A stretch of 44,299 nt of DNA from positions 1-44,299 of the forward strand of contig NZ_NUZU01000226.1 of the NCBI RefSeq assembly GCF_002567005.1. The letters run 5' to 3'. Numbering within the stretch: the stretch's first letter is position 1; the number at the start of each line of letters is the position of its first letter. Positions 1 to 8,387 of the stretch are shown here, piece after piece. A program made the translations under genes and the position numbers. The notes beneath the pieces are model-generated. The model had not been told where the DNA came from and searched no databases. It was given only the letters and a program-made list of their open reading frames with translations. This DNA is from Bacillus sp. AFS073361. GTDB lineage: Bacteria; Bacillota; Bacilli; Bacillales; Cytobacillaceae.

Positions 1-1426
1 CCCCGGAGAGCCCCATTCCCCGTTCCCCCAGCTTCGTGTCATATCCATCAGGCAGCTCCATAATAAAATCATGAGCCTGGGCCCGTTTGGCCGCATCGAT
101 AATTTCCTCCAGCGCCGCATCTGGTCTTCCGTACGCAATATTGGCCTTGATCGTGGATGAAAACAGAAAGGTTTCCTGTAAGACAACGCCAATTTGCGAA
201 CGCAGCATTTTCAACCCGTATTCCTGAATCGGTTGATCATCAATCACAATCGTCCCTGCCGTCGGTTCATAAAAACGGGACAGAAGCTGAATCATACTGG
301 TTTTCCCAGAACCAGTTGCGCCAATAAGCCCAATCGTTGTTCCGGGAGGCGCGGAAAAGGTGATTTCCTTAAGTGCGGCCGCCTCTTCCGATTGATAATG
401 GAACGTGACCTGATCGAAGTTCACCTTTCCTGCCATTCTGCCGCTATGTCTGATGTCATCGCCATCCATAATCGATTCATCTGCTTCCAAAACTTCAAGA
501 AGCCTTTCGCCGGAAGCTTTTGCCTGTGAGAACATATTAATGGTGAATCCCAGGTTCATAATCGGCCAAATAATATACCAAACAAGACTGTAAAAGGCGA
601 CTAGCTCCCCGGGCTTTAACGCTCCACTGATCACTTGAAATCCGCCATAGGCCAGCAAGGCGACAACGGAAATATTGCCGATCAGCTCCATCAGCGGAAA
701 ATATTTCGACCATACCACCGACGTAGCCAGCTGCTTGGTCCTGTACTCCTGATTGGAGGAGTTAAAACGCTTCGTTTCCTCCTTTTCCTTTGACAGGGCT
801 TTAACCGTGTGAATCCCGTTAATATTTTCCTGCACCATGGTATTTAAGCGGCCGAACGATTCGCGAATCCCACGGAACGCCGGGTGGACGGCACGATCGA
901 ACTTATAAACCACCACACTTAAAAAAGGCAGGGACATCATCGTGACCAAAGTCAAGGAAACGGAATAATAGAACATCACACAAAGACTGGTCCCCACGAC
1001 AATGACAAAGCGAAGAACCTCGCTAAAGCCGAAGGATACAAAAAAGCGAAAACCTTCCACATCCGCAGTCAAACGGGACATTAAATCCCCTGTCTTTGCG
1101 TTATCGTAATAGCTGAAGGATAGCCGCTGCAGCTTTTCATAGAGAGCATTTCGGAGCAGGTACACGGATTTAATACCGAACATATCTGCCAAATAATGCT
1201 GAATGAAGGTTGAGAAGGCTTTTACCCCCATGATGACGATAAATCCCAAGGCAATCCACGGCACCCAGTCATATTTCCGCCCAAGCACGACATCATCAAT
1301 GGTTACCTGCAAAATGACCGGATAGATGACGGTAATCGCAGCGACAAGCAGCATAAAGAGCAACGACCAGATAAAATCCTTTTTAAAAGGAAGATAAAAC
1401 AACTTCAACTTTTTAAAAACGAACAT
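1..1426 (-). CDS. ABC exporter, fused membrane and ATP-binding domains (partial, 3' end beyond window)
   Basis: A half-transporter of the MsbA/LmrA-like multidrug and lipid exporter type, probably acting as a dimer in the membrane. About 475 codons are visible from an ATG at 1426, which follows GGAGG at good spacing. The first ~310 residues hold hydrophobic transmembrane helices and the exporter coupling region. The nucleotide-binding domain follows, with Walker A GATGSGKTS near residues 367-375, a Q-loop (VVLQETFLF) and the start of the LSGG signature at the window edge. Walker B and the H-loop lie outside. It is separated from the glycan locus by a terminator and has its own upstream region, so it is probably not part of that pathway. 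The substrate cannot be predicted from what is visible. Confidence 0.93.
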   Translation of the reverse strand, partial: MFVFKKLKLFYLPFKKDFIWSLLFMLLVAAITVIYPVILQVTIDDVVLGRKYDWVPWIALGFIVIMGVKAFSTFIQHYLADMFGIKSVYLLRNALYEKLQRLSFSYYDNAKTGDLMSRLTADVEGFRFFVSFGFSEVLRFVIVVGTSLCVMFYYSVSLTLVTMMSLPFLSVVVYKFDRAVHPAFRGIRESFGRLNTMVQENINGIHTVKALSKEKEETKRFNSSNQEYRTKQLATSVVWSKYFPLMELIGNISVVALLAYGGFQVISGALKPGELVAFYSLVWYIIWPIMNLGFTINMFSQAKASGERLLEVLEADESIMDGDDIRHSGRMAGKVNFDQVTFHYQSEEAAALKEITFSAPPGTTIGLIGATGSGKTSMIQLLSRFYEPTAGTIVIDDQPIQEYGLKMLRSQIGVVLQETFLFSSTIKANIAYGRPDAALEEIIDAAKRAQAHDFIMELPDGYDTKLGERGMGLSG

Positions 1427-1656
1427 TTTTTCCTCCTTATGTAACCTAAAAATTTACATACCTTACATTTATATAGATTAAAGTGAGAAATATTTCGAAA
1501 ATCGTTTAGGTTCTCTAAATTTTTGAAAACCTCCACCCCCTTTCGTGTCCTAAACCGGTATCCATGTAAGCCTTTCCAATAGTTTAGCAGGACGATTCCC
1601 TCCCTCCTATTGGCAAAACCATAGATTCATTGGTTAAAATAAAGTCTTTTTCCGCA

Positions 1657-1694
1657 ACAAAAAAACGTACCACCCTTTAACGTGGTGGCACGTT
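1657..1694 (-). terminator. Rho-independent terminator of the importer/kinase operon
   Basis: Read on the minus strand, an 11-bp imperfect stem (arms 1684-1694 and 1664-1674) is followed by a run of T. It lies just downstream of the last ROK kinase gene and closes the long minus-strand operon. Confidence 0.85.
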
Positions 1695-1711
1695 TCTTCT
1701 ATTAATATGAT

Positions 1712-2578
1712 TTATGGCTCTTTAGTCAATGCCTGATCGGCCAGCAAAAGCGCCCCTGTAATCCCGGCATCATTGCCTAAACCAGGGCTTACAATATATT
1801 CTGACAGCTCCGGCAATGAAACATACTCACGGAGAAATTCCTTCAAGTGCTGGTAGATCGACGGGAATACCTGTTTCTGGTTCATGACGCCGCCGCCCAG
1901 GATAATCTTTTTCGGTGAAAGAATCAAAATATATTGCATCAGTGCCTGGGCGATATAGTAGCCTTCTAATTCCCATACTTCCTTTCTGTCCACTAACTCT
2001 ATTCCTTTTTGCCCCCAGCGCCCTTCAATGGCAGGACCGGCCGCCAATCCTTCCAGACAATCACCATGGTACGGGCACCGCCCCTTATATAGATCTTCCG
2101 GATGACGCCTAACCAAAATATGCCCCATTTCCGGATGAGAATGCCCTTGAAGCATCTGCCCCTGAACGAGTGCACCTGCTCCAATTCCTGTTCCAACCGT
2201 TATATACAAACAGCCATCCATCCCTTTGGCTGCACCAAAAGTTGCCTCGCCTAACGCGGCGGCATTCACGTCGGTATGAAATCCGATGGGAACCCCAAAT
2301 TCATCCTCAAACCCTTGCACAAACGGATAATCCTTCCAACCTGGTTTTGGGGTAGACGTGATGTGCCCGTATGTGGGACTTTCCCGGTTAACATCAATCG
2401 GACCAAACGACCCAATTCCAATCGCTTCAATCGGATATTTTTTACAAAATTCAATGACCTTCGGAATCGTTTCATCCGGGGTAGTGGTCGGGATTTGAAT
2501 TCGGTCCACAATCGTTCCCTTTTTGTCTCCAACGGCACAAATAAATTTTGTCCCGCCAGCTTCAATTCCACCAAGCAT
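1712..2578 (-). CDS. ROK-family fructokinase/mannokinase (GmuE-like)
   Basis: Cytoplasmic ATP-dependent sugar kinase of 288 residues. The N-terminus shows the ROK phosphate-binding segment (GGIEAGGTKF). The ROK metal-site region is present around residues 150-175: a GH-containing HPEMGH stretch followed by a CPYHGDCLEG cysteine cluster. This arrangement matches the fructokinase/mannokinase branch (B. subtilis GmuE/YdhR, ScrK) rather than glucokinase. In this locus the alpha-mannosidases release mannose, so mannose is the likely substrate and mannose-6-phosphate the product (inference). It is the last gene of the operon, 17 bases after the other ROK gene, and is followed by a terminator. Fructose kinase activity is also plausible. 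Confidence 0.9.
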   Translation of the reverse strand: MLGGIEAGGTKFICAVGDKKGTIVDRIQIPTTTPDETIPKVIEFCKKYPIEAIGIGSFGPIDVNRESPTYGHITSTPKPGWKDYPFVQGFEDEFGVPIGFHTDVNAAALGEATFGAAKGMDGCLYITVGTGIGAGALVQGQMLQGHSHPEMGHILVRRHPEDLYKGRCPYHGDCLEGLAAGPAIEGRWGQKGIELVDRKEVWELEGYYIAQALMQYILILSPKKIILGGGVMNQKQVFPSIYQHLKEFLREYVSLPELSEYIVSPGLGNDAGITGALLLADQALTKEP

Positions 2579-2595
2579 TCGCAGCTCCTCCTAAT

Positions 2596-3507
2596 CTATA
2601 ATTCTTCAAACCGGCCTGTGTCCTTGAGGAAATGAAACAATGCCCCGATTAGGTTGGCATCGTTTTCAAATTGACAGGCTTGTACTTCTATATGTAACGT
2701 TGAAATGTCGTCCTTTAACCGTTTCAATTCACGATTGATCCCGTCAATCACTTCCAGCCGCTTGCTAATGCCGCCGCCAATGAGGACTTTTTGCGGGTCC
2801 AAGGCATATTTCAAATTATAAATTCCGATCGCAAGCTTTTTATAAAATTCTGCAATACTCTCCTTCGCAATCGGGTCCCCTTCTTCGGCCAAACGAAATA
2901 CTTCTTCCCCGTTCAACGTTCCTTTTGCCAGTGACTTTCTCCTGGTGACCTCCTCCACTAAAGCATGGGTCGAAGCGGTCTTGCTCCAGGTTTGATCAAG
3001 CGGATTTTTAGACTCTGTTCCCATAATCATGTAACCGAACTCCCCGCCGTGGAGTGAAGCCCCGCGTAAGATCGATTGGTTCATGACGATACTGCCGCCA
3101 ATTCCTGTCCCTATGACAATACAAATATAGTATCCCGTGCCTTTTGCCGCACCTAACCATCCTTCCGCCAAAGCGGCGCAATTGGCATCATTTTCGATCG
3201 ATACCGGGAAACCCGTTCGCTCCCTTAAGAGGTCAGTCATACAAACTCCATGGATATATGGAATTGCACTGGCACCACCAATAAACCCCGTTTTACCATT
3301 TACCGCACCAGGTGAACTTAAAGCAATGCCTTGCAATTCAAATGAATTCGAACATTCCTTTGTTACTTGGCTGAGTTTCTGCAAGAAGCTTTCTAATCCA
3401 TCACAAGGAGTCGGAAACTTGCCACTTTCTAATTTCTTTCCTTCTTGATCCATCACAGCATATTTGATATAGGTGCCGCCCACATCGAATACCATGTACG
3501 CTTTCAT
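2596..3507 (-). CDS. ROK-family sugar kinase (N-acetylhexosamine or beta-glucoside kinase type)
   Basis: A 303-residue cytoplasmic ROK kinase. It has the N-terminal DVGGTYIKYAV phosphate loop, the ENDANCAALAE catalytic stretch and a GTGIGG segment. It lacks the CxCGxxGC zinc cluster of classical ROK proteins, having HGGEFGYMIMG instead, as do the BglK and NanK-like branches. I chose the ATG at 3507 because GAGGTG lies at proper spacing before it. An in-frame ATG at 3543 has no ribosome binding site and nearly touches the preceding stop. It sits between the GH1 gene and the second ROK gene. The context suggests it phosphorylates GlcNAc or another product of glycan breakdown, but the substrate is inferred. 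Confidence 0.85.
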   Translation of the reverse strand: MKAYMVFDVGGTYIKYAVMDQEGKKLESGKFPTPCDGLESFLQKLSQVTKECSNSFELQGIALSSPGAVNGKTGFIGGASAIPYIHGVCMTDLLRERTGFPVSIENDANCAALAEGWLGAAKGTGYYICIVIGTGIGGSIVMNQSILRGASLHGGEFGYMIMGTESKNPLDQTWSKTASTHALVEEVTRRKSLAKGTLNGEEVFRLAEEGDPIAKESIAEFYKKLAIGIYNLKYALDPQKVLIGGGISKRLEVIDGINRELKRLKDDISTLHIEVQACQFENDANLIGALFHFLKDTGRFEEL

Positions 3508-3545
3508 CCGACTCACCTCATTTTCATCCACTGCCCATTTCATGG

Positions 3546-4958
3546 TTAAAACCCATTGTTTTCAGATAACTGTTTATACCATTTCCCTGATTTTTTAACC
3601 GTTCGTGTTAAATGGTTCTTTAAATCTACTTCCACTAATCCATATCGGTTCTTATAAGCGTTCGTCCATGACCAGTTATCCATGAAGGTCCATAGGTGAT
3701 ATCCCAAGCAATTCGCTCCCTCTTCAAGCGCTTTATGCACCCATTTCAAGTGTTCCTGAATAAATTCAATCCGATAATCATCCTCAATAAACCCTTCCGC
3801 ATGACGGAACTTTTCTTCCCCTTCCACACCCATTCCATTTTCCGAAATAAAGAATGGCAGATTACGATAGTTGTCACGGAGGTCAATCATAATATCATAG
3901 ATCACTTCCTCGCAGATTTCCCAACCACGGTGCGGATTGATTTTCCTGCCTGGCATGATATACGGATCAAAAAGATGTTCCGGCATAAACGGAGCATTCT
4001 CCGGCTCAGGCTTCTCTTTCGCTTTCACACGGCGCGGCTGGTAGTAGTTCACGCCTAATAGATCAATCGGATGATTTCTAATCACTTCCAAATCACCGGC
4101 CTCCACGGCTGGAAGCAGGTCTCTTTCTTTTAAAATATCAACCAAATCACGGGGATACTCCCCCTTTGTGACCGGATCAAGAAAGCTGCGATTAAAGAAC
4201 AGATCCGAAATATGGGCAGCCTTCACATCTTCGGCATCCTGGCTCCGTGGATAAGAGGGGGTGAGATTGAGGATAATGCCGATTTTTCCGTCCACATTCA
4301 TTTTTCTAAAGGCTTCTACTGCCTTCGCATGGGCCACAATGGTATGGTGGGCAACCGTTGCCCCCCGTTTGAAATCTACTATATTTGGAAAATGCCAATT
4401 ATATAGATACCCGGCCTCAACCGGGACGATCGGTTCGTTAAAGGTAAACCAATATTTCACACGGTCGCCAAATAAGCGAAAGCAGGTCTCCGCATAATTC
4501 ACATAGGCGTCGATGACCTCCCGGCTTTCCCAGCCGCCTTTTTCCTGCATGCACATCGGCATATCGAAATGGTATAAATTCATAAATGGTTCGATGTCTT
4601 GAGCAATCAATTCATCGATGACCTGGTTGTAAAAGGCAACGGCCTTCCCGTTTACTTCACCCGTTCCATCCGGAATCAAACGTGACCATTGAATCGAGGT
4701 TCGAAAGGAGTTATGGCCCGTTTCTTTCATCAGCTGGATATCTTCTTTAAACCGATGATAGAAATCCGATGTATGTTCCGGGCCCACCCCATGATGAAAA
4801 CTAGCAGGTTCCATGCTGTACCAATAATCCCAGATACTTTGCTTTCTTCCATCCACCAGCGCTGCGCCTTCCGTTTGCGGGCCTGAAGCGGCACTTCCCC
4901 ACCAAAAGTTTGTTGGAAAACGATAGGTAAGGTTATCTTCTTGCAAACGATTAATCAT
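3546..4958 (-). CDS. GH1 family beta-glycosidase
   Basis: A 470-residue retaining beta-glycosidase with a TIM-barrel fold and no signal peptide, so cytoplasmic. The acid/base is in TFNEP (Glu175) and the nucleophile in ISENG (Glu373). Near the C-terminus the segment SWTNAYKNRYG aligns with the phosphate-binding loop of 6-phospho-beta-glycosidases. The Ser and Tyr are kept, but the Lys is displaced by one position and Asn stands in its place, so preference for phosphorylated substrate is uncertain. No PTS gene is nearby. In an N-glycan operon, a beta-glycosidase could hydrolyse the Man-beta-1,4-GlcNAc core disaccharide, the one bond the alpha-mannosidases cannot cleave (inference). It follows the response regulator by 17 bases. 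Confidence 0.92.
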   Translation of the reverse strand: MINRLQEDNLTYRFPTNFWWGSAASGPQTEGAALVDGRKQSIWDYWYSMEPASFHHGVGPEHTSDFYHRFKEDIQLMKETGHNSFRTSIQWSRLIPDGTGEVNGKAVAFYNQVIDELIAQDIEPFMNLYHFDMPMCMQEKGGWESREVIDAYVNYAETCFRLFGDRVKYWFTFNEPIVPVEAGYLYNWHFPNIVDFKRGATVAHHTIVAHAKAVEAFRKMNVDGKIGIILNLTPSYPRSQDAEDVKAAHISDLFFNRSFLDPVTKGEYPRDLVDILKERDLLPAVEAGDLEVIRNHPIDLLGVNYYQPRRVKAKEKPEPENAPFMPEHLFDPYIMPGRKINPHRGWEICEEVIYDIMIDLRDNYRNLPFFISENGMGVEGEEKFRHAEGFIEDDYRIEFIQEHLKWVHKALEEGANCLGYHLWTFMDNWSWTNAYKNRYGLVEVDLKNHLTRTVKKSGKWYKQLSENNGF

Positions 4959-4975
4959 TGATGATCACCATCCTG

Positions 4976-6484
4976 TTATTTAATTTTTCTCCATTCACTT
5001 GGTGTCGTTCCCACACTTTTTTTGAACTGTTTATAGAAATAAGCCGTATCCGAATACCCGACTTTTTTGCCAATTTCACCTGCACGGTAATGGGTGGTTT
5101 TGAGGAGCTCCTTTGCCTTTTCCAATCGGTATCGGTTTAGGTATTCTGAAAAAACCGCCCCTACTTCTTTTTGAAATAATTGCCCTAAATAGATGGCATT
5201 CACATGAAACTGCTGGCCCAATGTTTTTAACGAAATCCCTTCATCATAGTGGGCATGGATATAATCAAGGACATTTTGAACAATCGGACTTCGATTATTG
5301 ACTTGTTTGTGGATCGAAAAAATTAATTCCTGGCAATATTCCTTCAAAATGGCTTTCATCTCGTCAATATCAGAGCTATACGCGATTCTTTCGATGGCAG
5401 CTGTATGATAGGAGAGATCGTTCGGCTGCAGCGAATAATGGATATAAGAAAGTAAATCAAAGATATATTTTCTGGCAGCTGGCGGGGAGATAAAGCTAGA
5501 ATTCTTGGTGAGATCCTGAAAAAATGAATCAATCCGTTGTAAAACTTCTCCCTCTGCTTTTAATAGCTGCTTGACAATCGTTTCTTTAAATTCTTGCTGT
5601 TTTTTTAATTCTTCATGCTTATCAATCGTCAAATGTTCGGAAAGAAGTACATTTGGGGATGAATATAACTGCAATAAGCTATATTCCCTTGCTCTCATAT
5701 AACTTTCTTCTAATTCGTCTACCGTTTTTACCGGCTTTCCCATCGCTAAATAGAATAAACCGGCCCCTCTTTCTTCATCCTTTAGCTGCTCGACCAGACC
5801 TTGGTTATATCGATATAGGTCCTTTTCCTTTTCGCTCCCTAAAATAATGACCAAGTCTTGATTGGGACTGAATAAACAAACAGCTGTGCAATGTTCCTCA
5901 ATAAAGGTTCTGAGCTCCTTTAAAATCTCCACACTGTCATAGTTTTCAAAGCTTAAAATCGAAACGGAATAATACGGCTGAGTAAACTGGATATCATATA
6001 ATGACAATCTTTCCAGACAGTCGTTCTTCTCAATCTCGCCATTCAAAAACCGCCACAAGGTATTATCCAATAGGGTGGACGGTTCCTGTGCCTGATTACC
6101 GCCCGACACGGCATTCATTTTCCGGCCTACATTTTGTACGGTCGTTAATAATTCTTCCTCATCCACTGGTTTGACTAAATAGTTTTCAATCCCCAATAAC
6201 AGACCTTGCTTAATATACTCGAATTCTTGGTAACCCGTTAAAATAATACATTTCACCTTCGGCTGGATTTTTTTCGCTTCCTCAATTAAATCTAAACCGG
6301 ACATTTCTCCCATTAATATGTCTGTAATAAGGAGGTCGACTGGATGTTCTTTAAGATAAGCAAGCGCCTCTTCCCCGCTCTCGGCACGCGACACAATTTC
6401 AAACCCATAGTCCTCCCAATCCAGGAGGGCTTGAAGGCCGATCGTAATTAATGGCTCATCATCCACAAGAAGCACCTTATACAT
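4976..6484 (-). CDS. Response regulator, YesN/AraC type
   Basis: A 502-residue cytoplasmic transcription regulator. The N-terminal receiver domain (about 1-120) has the acidic pair DDE, the phospho-acceptor Asp55 (LLITDILMG) and the conserved Lys in YLVKPVD. A long middle region follows. The C-terminal ~100 residues form an AraC-type double helix-turn-helix, ending in the typical GYSDTAYFYKQFKKSVGTTPSEWR pattern, which I see in separate pieces. It overlaps the kinase gene by 8 bases, indicating translational coupling. It most likely activates the importer and glycosidase operons on sensing glycan, as TCS07 does in pneumococcus (inference). Confidence 0.95.
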   Translation of the reverse strand: MYKVLLVDDEPLITIGLQALLDWEDYGFEIVSRAESGEEALAYLKEHPVDLLITDILMGEMSGLDLIEEAKKIQPKVKCIILTGYQEFEYIKQGLLLGIENYLVKPVDEEELLTTVQNVGRKMNAVSGGNQAQEPSTLLDNTLWRFLNGEIEKNDCLERLSLYDIQFTQPYYSVSILSFENYDSVEILKELRTFIEEHCTAVCLFSPNQDLVIILGSEKEKDLYRYNQGLVEQLKDEERGAGLFYLAMGKPVKTVDELEESYMRAREYSLLQLYSSPNVLLSEHLTIDKHEELKKQQEFKETIVKQLLKAEGEVLQRIDSFFQDLTKNSSFISPPAARKYIFDLLSYIHYSLQPNDLSYHTAAIERIAYSSDIDEMKAILKEYCQELIFSIHKQVNNRSPIVQNVLDYIHAHYDEGISLKTLGQQFHVNAIYLGQLFQKEVGAVFSEYLNRYRLEKAKELLKTTHYRAGEIGKKVGYSDTAYFYKQFKKSVGTTPSEWRKIK

Positions 6485-8279
6485 GGCTGGTCCCTCTTAC
6501 TGGAATAGAGAGTGTCACAATCGTTCCCTTATCATTAATACTTTTCACAGAAATACCGAATGTATCTCCATATTTCAGTTTTAAACGTTGATGGATATTT
6601 CTTAATCCAATGGAATCCATTTCATCTCCCTCTTCACAATTAAGATGCTGGACAATCATCGCAAGATCCTCCTCCGTTATCCCCTTACCATTATCCTCCA
6701 CTGTGATTTCCAACATTTCTCCAAGCTGAGTGGCACGAATGTGTAACTCATTGTCAGTACGGTTTTTTCTAAAACCATGAACAAAATAATTTTCGATGAT
6801 CGGCTGCAAAATGAGCTTTTGCACAGGTGTTTGCTCCACGTCACTAGGTATATGAATATCAACCTGTAGTTTGTTTGGGAATTTAAATTGCATTAATTTT
6901 AAATACTGATTGACATATTCAATTTCTGTATACAAAGGCACCGTGTCTTTTGACTCTAACGAGTAGCGGAATAGCTTGGATAAATGGAAAATCATTTTAC
7001 TAGACGTTTTTGAACCCTCTACAACAGCCACCATCCGGATCGCCTCTAACGTATTAAATAAAAAATGAGGATCGATTTGGGCCTGTAGTGCTTTTAATTC
7101 CGCTTGCTGCTGCTTTAAATTTAGCAAGTAAAATTGTTCAATATAATTATTCAATTCATCTAACATCGAATTGATATTAACAGCAATCCTGGATAATTCA
7201 TCCTCATGCTTGGATTCCGGTATCCTGGCATCCAGATTTCCGTTCTCCACCTGCCGAATAATCGCAACAATCTTATTAATACGCCTGGAATAGTTTCGAG
7301 TAAACGAATAGGAAATTAAAATGGAAATACTGATGAAGAAGATAATGACCCCCCACATCGTTCCTCTGACAATGGTCAGCTTTTGCCACCCTCGATCGGG
7401 AATCACACTGATATACGAATAATCCCCCTGGTTCGCAATGGTACTGATATAGAAATGGTCATTTCGCCACTTTATTTTTTTCTCATTGGTTTCCGGCTTT
7501 ATCTGTTTGATCATGTCTAAGGGAACATCCCCCTTATTGACGGAATAAACAATTTCGCCTTCCGCATCCATGATAAAAAAGGAAGCAGGCACTCCATCAC
7601 GCTTTTTGACCATTTTTTCTAGACGATTGGTAGAATAAAAAATAGTAATCTCACCAATTTTTTTCAAGGTCACAGGATTGTTAACGACAATCTTTTTGGT
7701 AAACGTATCTCTTAGCTGCCTGCTTCGTGGAATACCATGCCTGCCAAGATTAGGAATTTCTTCTGATAGATACAGGCTGCCTAAATGCCCGGAAGGATCG
7801 ATGATGCTTTTATTCCATCGTAAATTTTGAAAAATGAGCAGGTATTCGACAGTTGGGGTCTCCAACGAACGCAGACTGATCGCATTAATATCGCTATCTT
7901 GACCGAAATAGGCATTGAAATACGTATCAATATTATTCGGTACAAAGGACTTGCCCTCCGAAAATTTGTCGAGACGGTATTCCAAATATTTCGCATACCC
8001 ATTTTGAAGGGCAAAGGACATATCATCAATGACTTCCCCGTTCACATAAAAATCCCTTTTGGACCGATTAATATCTGCATCTTTAGCGGAAAAATAATCC
8101 TCCACCCGCTCCATCGTTCTGGTATTGACGTTCACTTCTTTTTGAACAATCACTTCCGAGTAATAGTTCGTAATCGTAACGATTAAAACAATGATGGTTA
8201 AAATAATAGTGATAGATGATGCCAAGAATAGTTTATTAAATATTCTTTGAGTAAAACGTCCTTTTCTTCTTAATCCCAT
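6477..8279 (-). CDS. Sensor histidine kinase, YesM type
   Basis: A 600-residue membrane kinase. Transmembrane segment 1 spans about residues 17-39 and segment 2 about 307-326. Between them lies a ~265-residue extracellular sensor region. A HAMP linker (about 327-380) leads to the His_kinase domain with phospho-acceptor His405 in QIDPHFLFNT. A C-terminal HATPase follows, with the N-box IIENYFVHGF and the DNGKG box. This is the LytS/YesM class that pairs with AraC-type regulators. It lies after the solute-binding protein and a partial terminator, and overlaps the response regulator start. It probably senses a mannose- or GlcNAc-containing oligosaccharide, directly or through the binding protein. 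Confidence 0.95.
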   Translation of the reverse strand: MGLRRKGRFTQRIFNKLFLASSITIILTIIVLIVTITNYYSEVIVQKEVNVNTRTMERVEDYFSAKDADINRSKRDFYVNGEVIDDMSFALQNGYAKYLEYRLDKFSEGKSFVPNNIDTYFNAYFGQDSDINAISLRSLETPTVEYLLIFQNLRWNKSIIDPSGHLGSLYLSEEIPNLGRHGIPRSRQLRDTFTKKIVVNNPVTLKKIGEITIFYSTNRLEKMVKKRDGVPASFFIMDAEGEIVYSVNKGDVPLDMIKQIKPETNEKKIKWRNDHFYISTIANQGDYSYISVIPDRGWQKLTIVRGTMWGVIIFFISISILISYSFTRNYSRRINKIVAIIRQVENGNLDARIPESKHEDELSRIAVNINSMLDELNNYIEQFYLLNLKQQQAELKALQAQIDPHFLFNTLEAIRMVAVVEGSKTSSKMIFHLSKLFRYSLESKDTVPLYTEIEYVNQYLKLMQFKFPNKLQVDIHIPSDVEQTPVQKLILQPIIENYFVHGFRKNRTDNELHIRATQLGEMLEITVEDNGKGITEEDLAMIVQHLNCEEGDEMDSIGLRNIHQRLKLKYGDTFGISVKSINDKGTIVTLSIPVRGTSHV

Positions 8280-8344
8280 TTTGATGTCCTCAAATGATAC
8301 TTATTGTTTTTTCTAGTCTACCACCGGAAACTACGGTTTCAAAT

Positions 8345-8376
8345 AAAATCAAGCTGAGATTTCCCACCCAGCTTGA
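8345..8376 (-). terminator. Hairpin between binding-protein gene and kinase gene
   Basis: An 8-bp perfect stem (TCAAGCTG, arms 8349-8356 and 8369-8376) has T-rich sequence on both sides, so it can act in both directions. On the minus strand it lies 12 bases after the binding-protein stop. It may lower expression of the downstream two-component genes relative to the binding protein. Confidence 0.7.
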
Positions 8377-8387
8377 CTTTTTTGTGC

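Noticed and set aside
1999..2196. Many short frames opposite or inside large genes
   Set aside because: They are in alternative frames of strongly supported coding regions, without their own ribosome binding sites or recognisable domains.
2596..3543. Longer start for the second ROK kinase at 3543
   Set aside because: There is no ribosome binding site there. The ATG at 3507 has GAGGTG before it and matches the usual ROK N-terminus.
3546..4958. GH1 as part of a PTS beta-glucoside system
   Set aside because: No PTS EII component is in the window and the importer is an ABC type. The phosphate-binding Lys is displaced.
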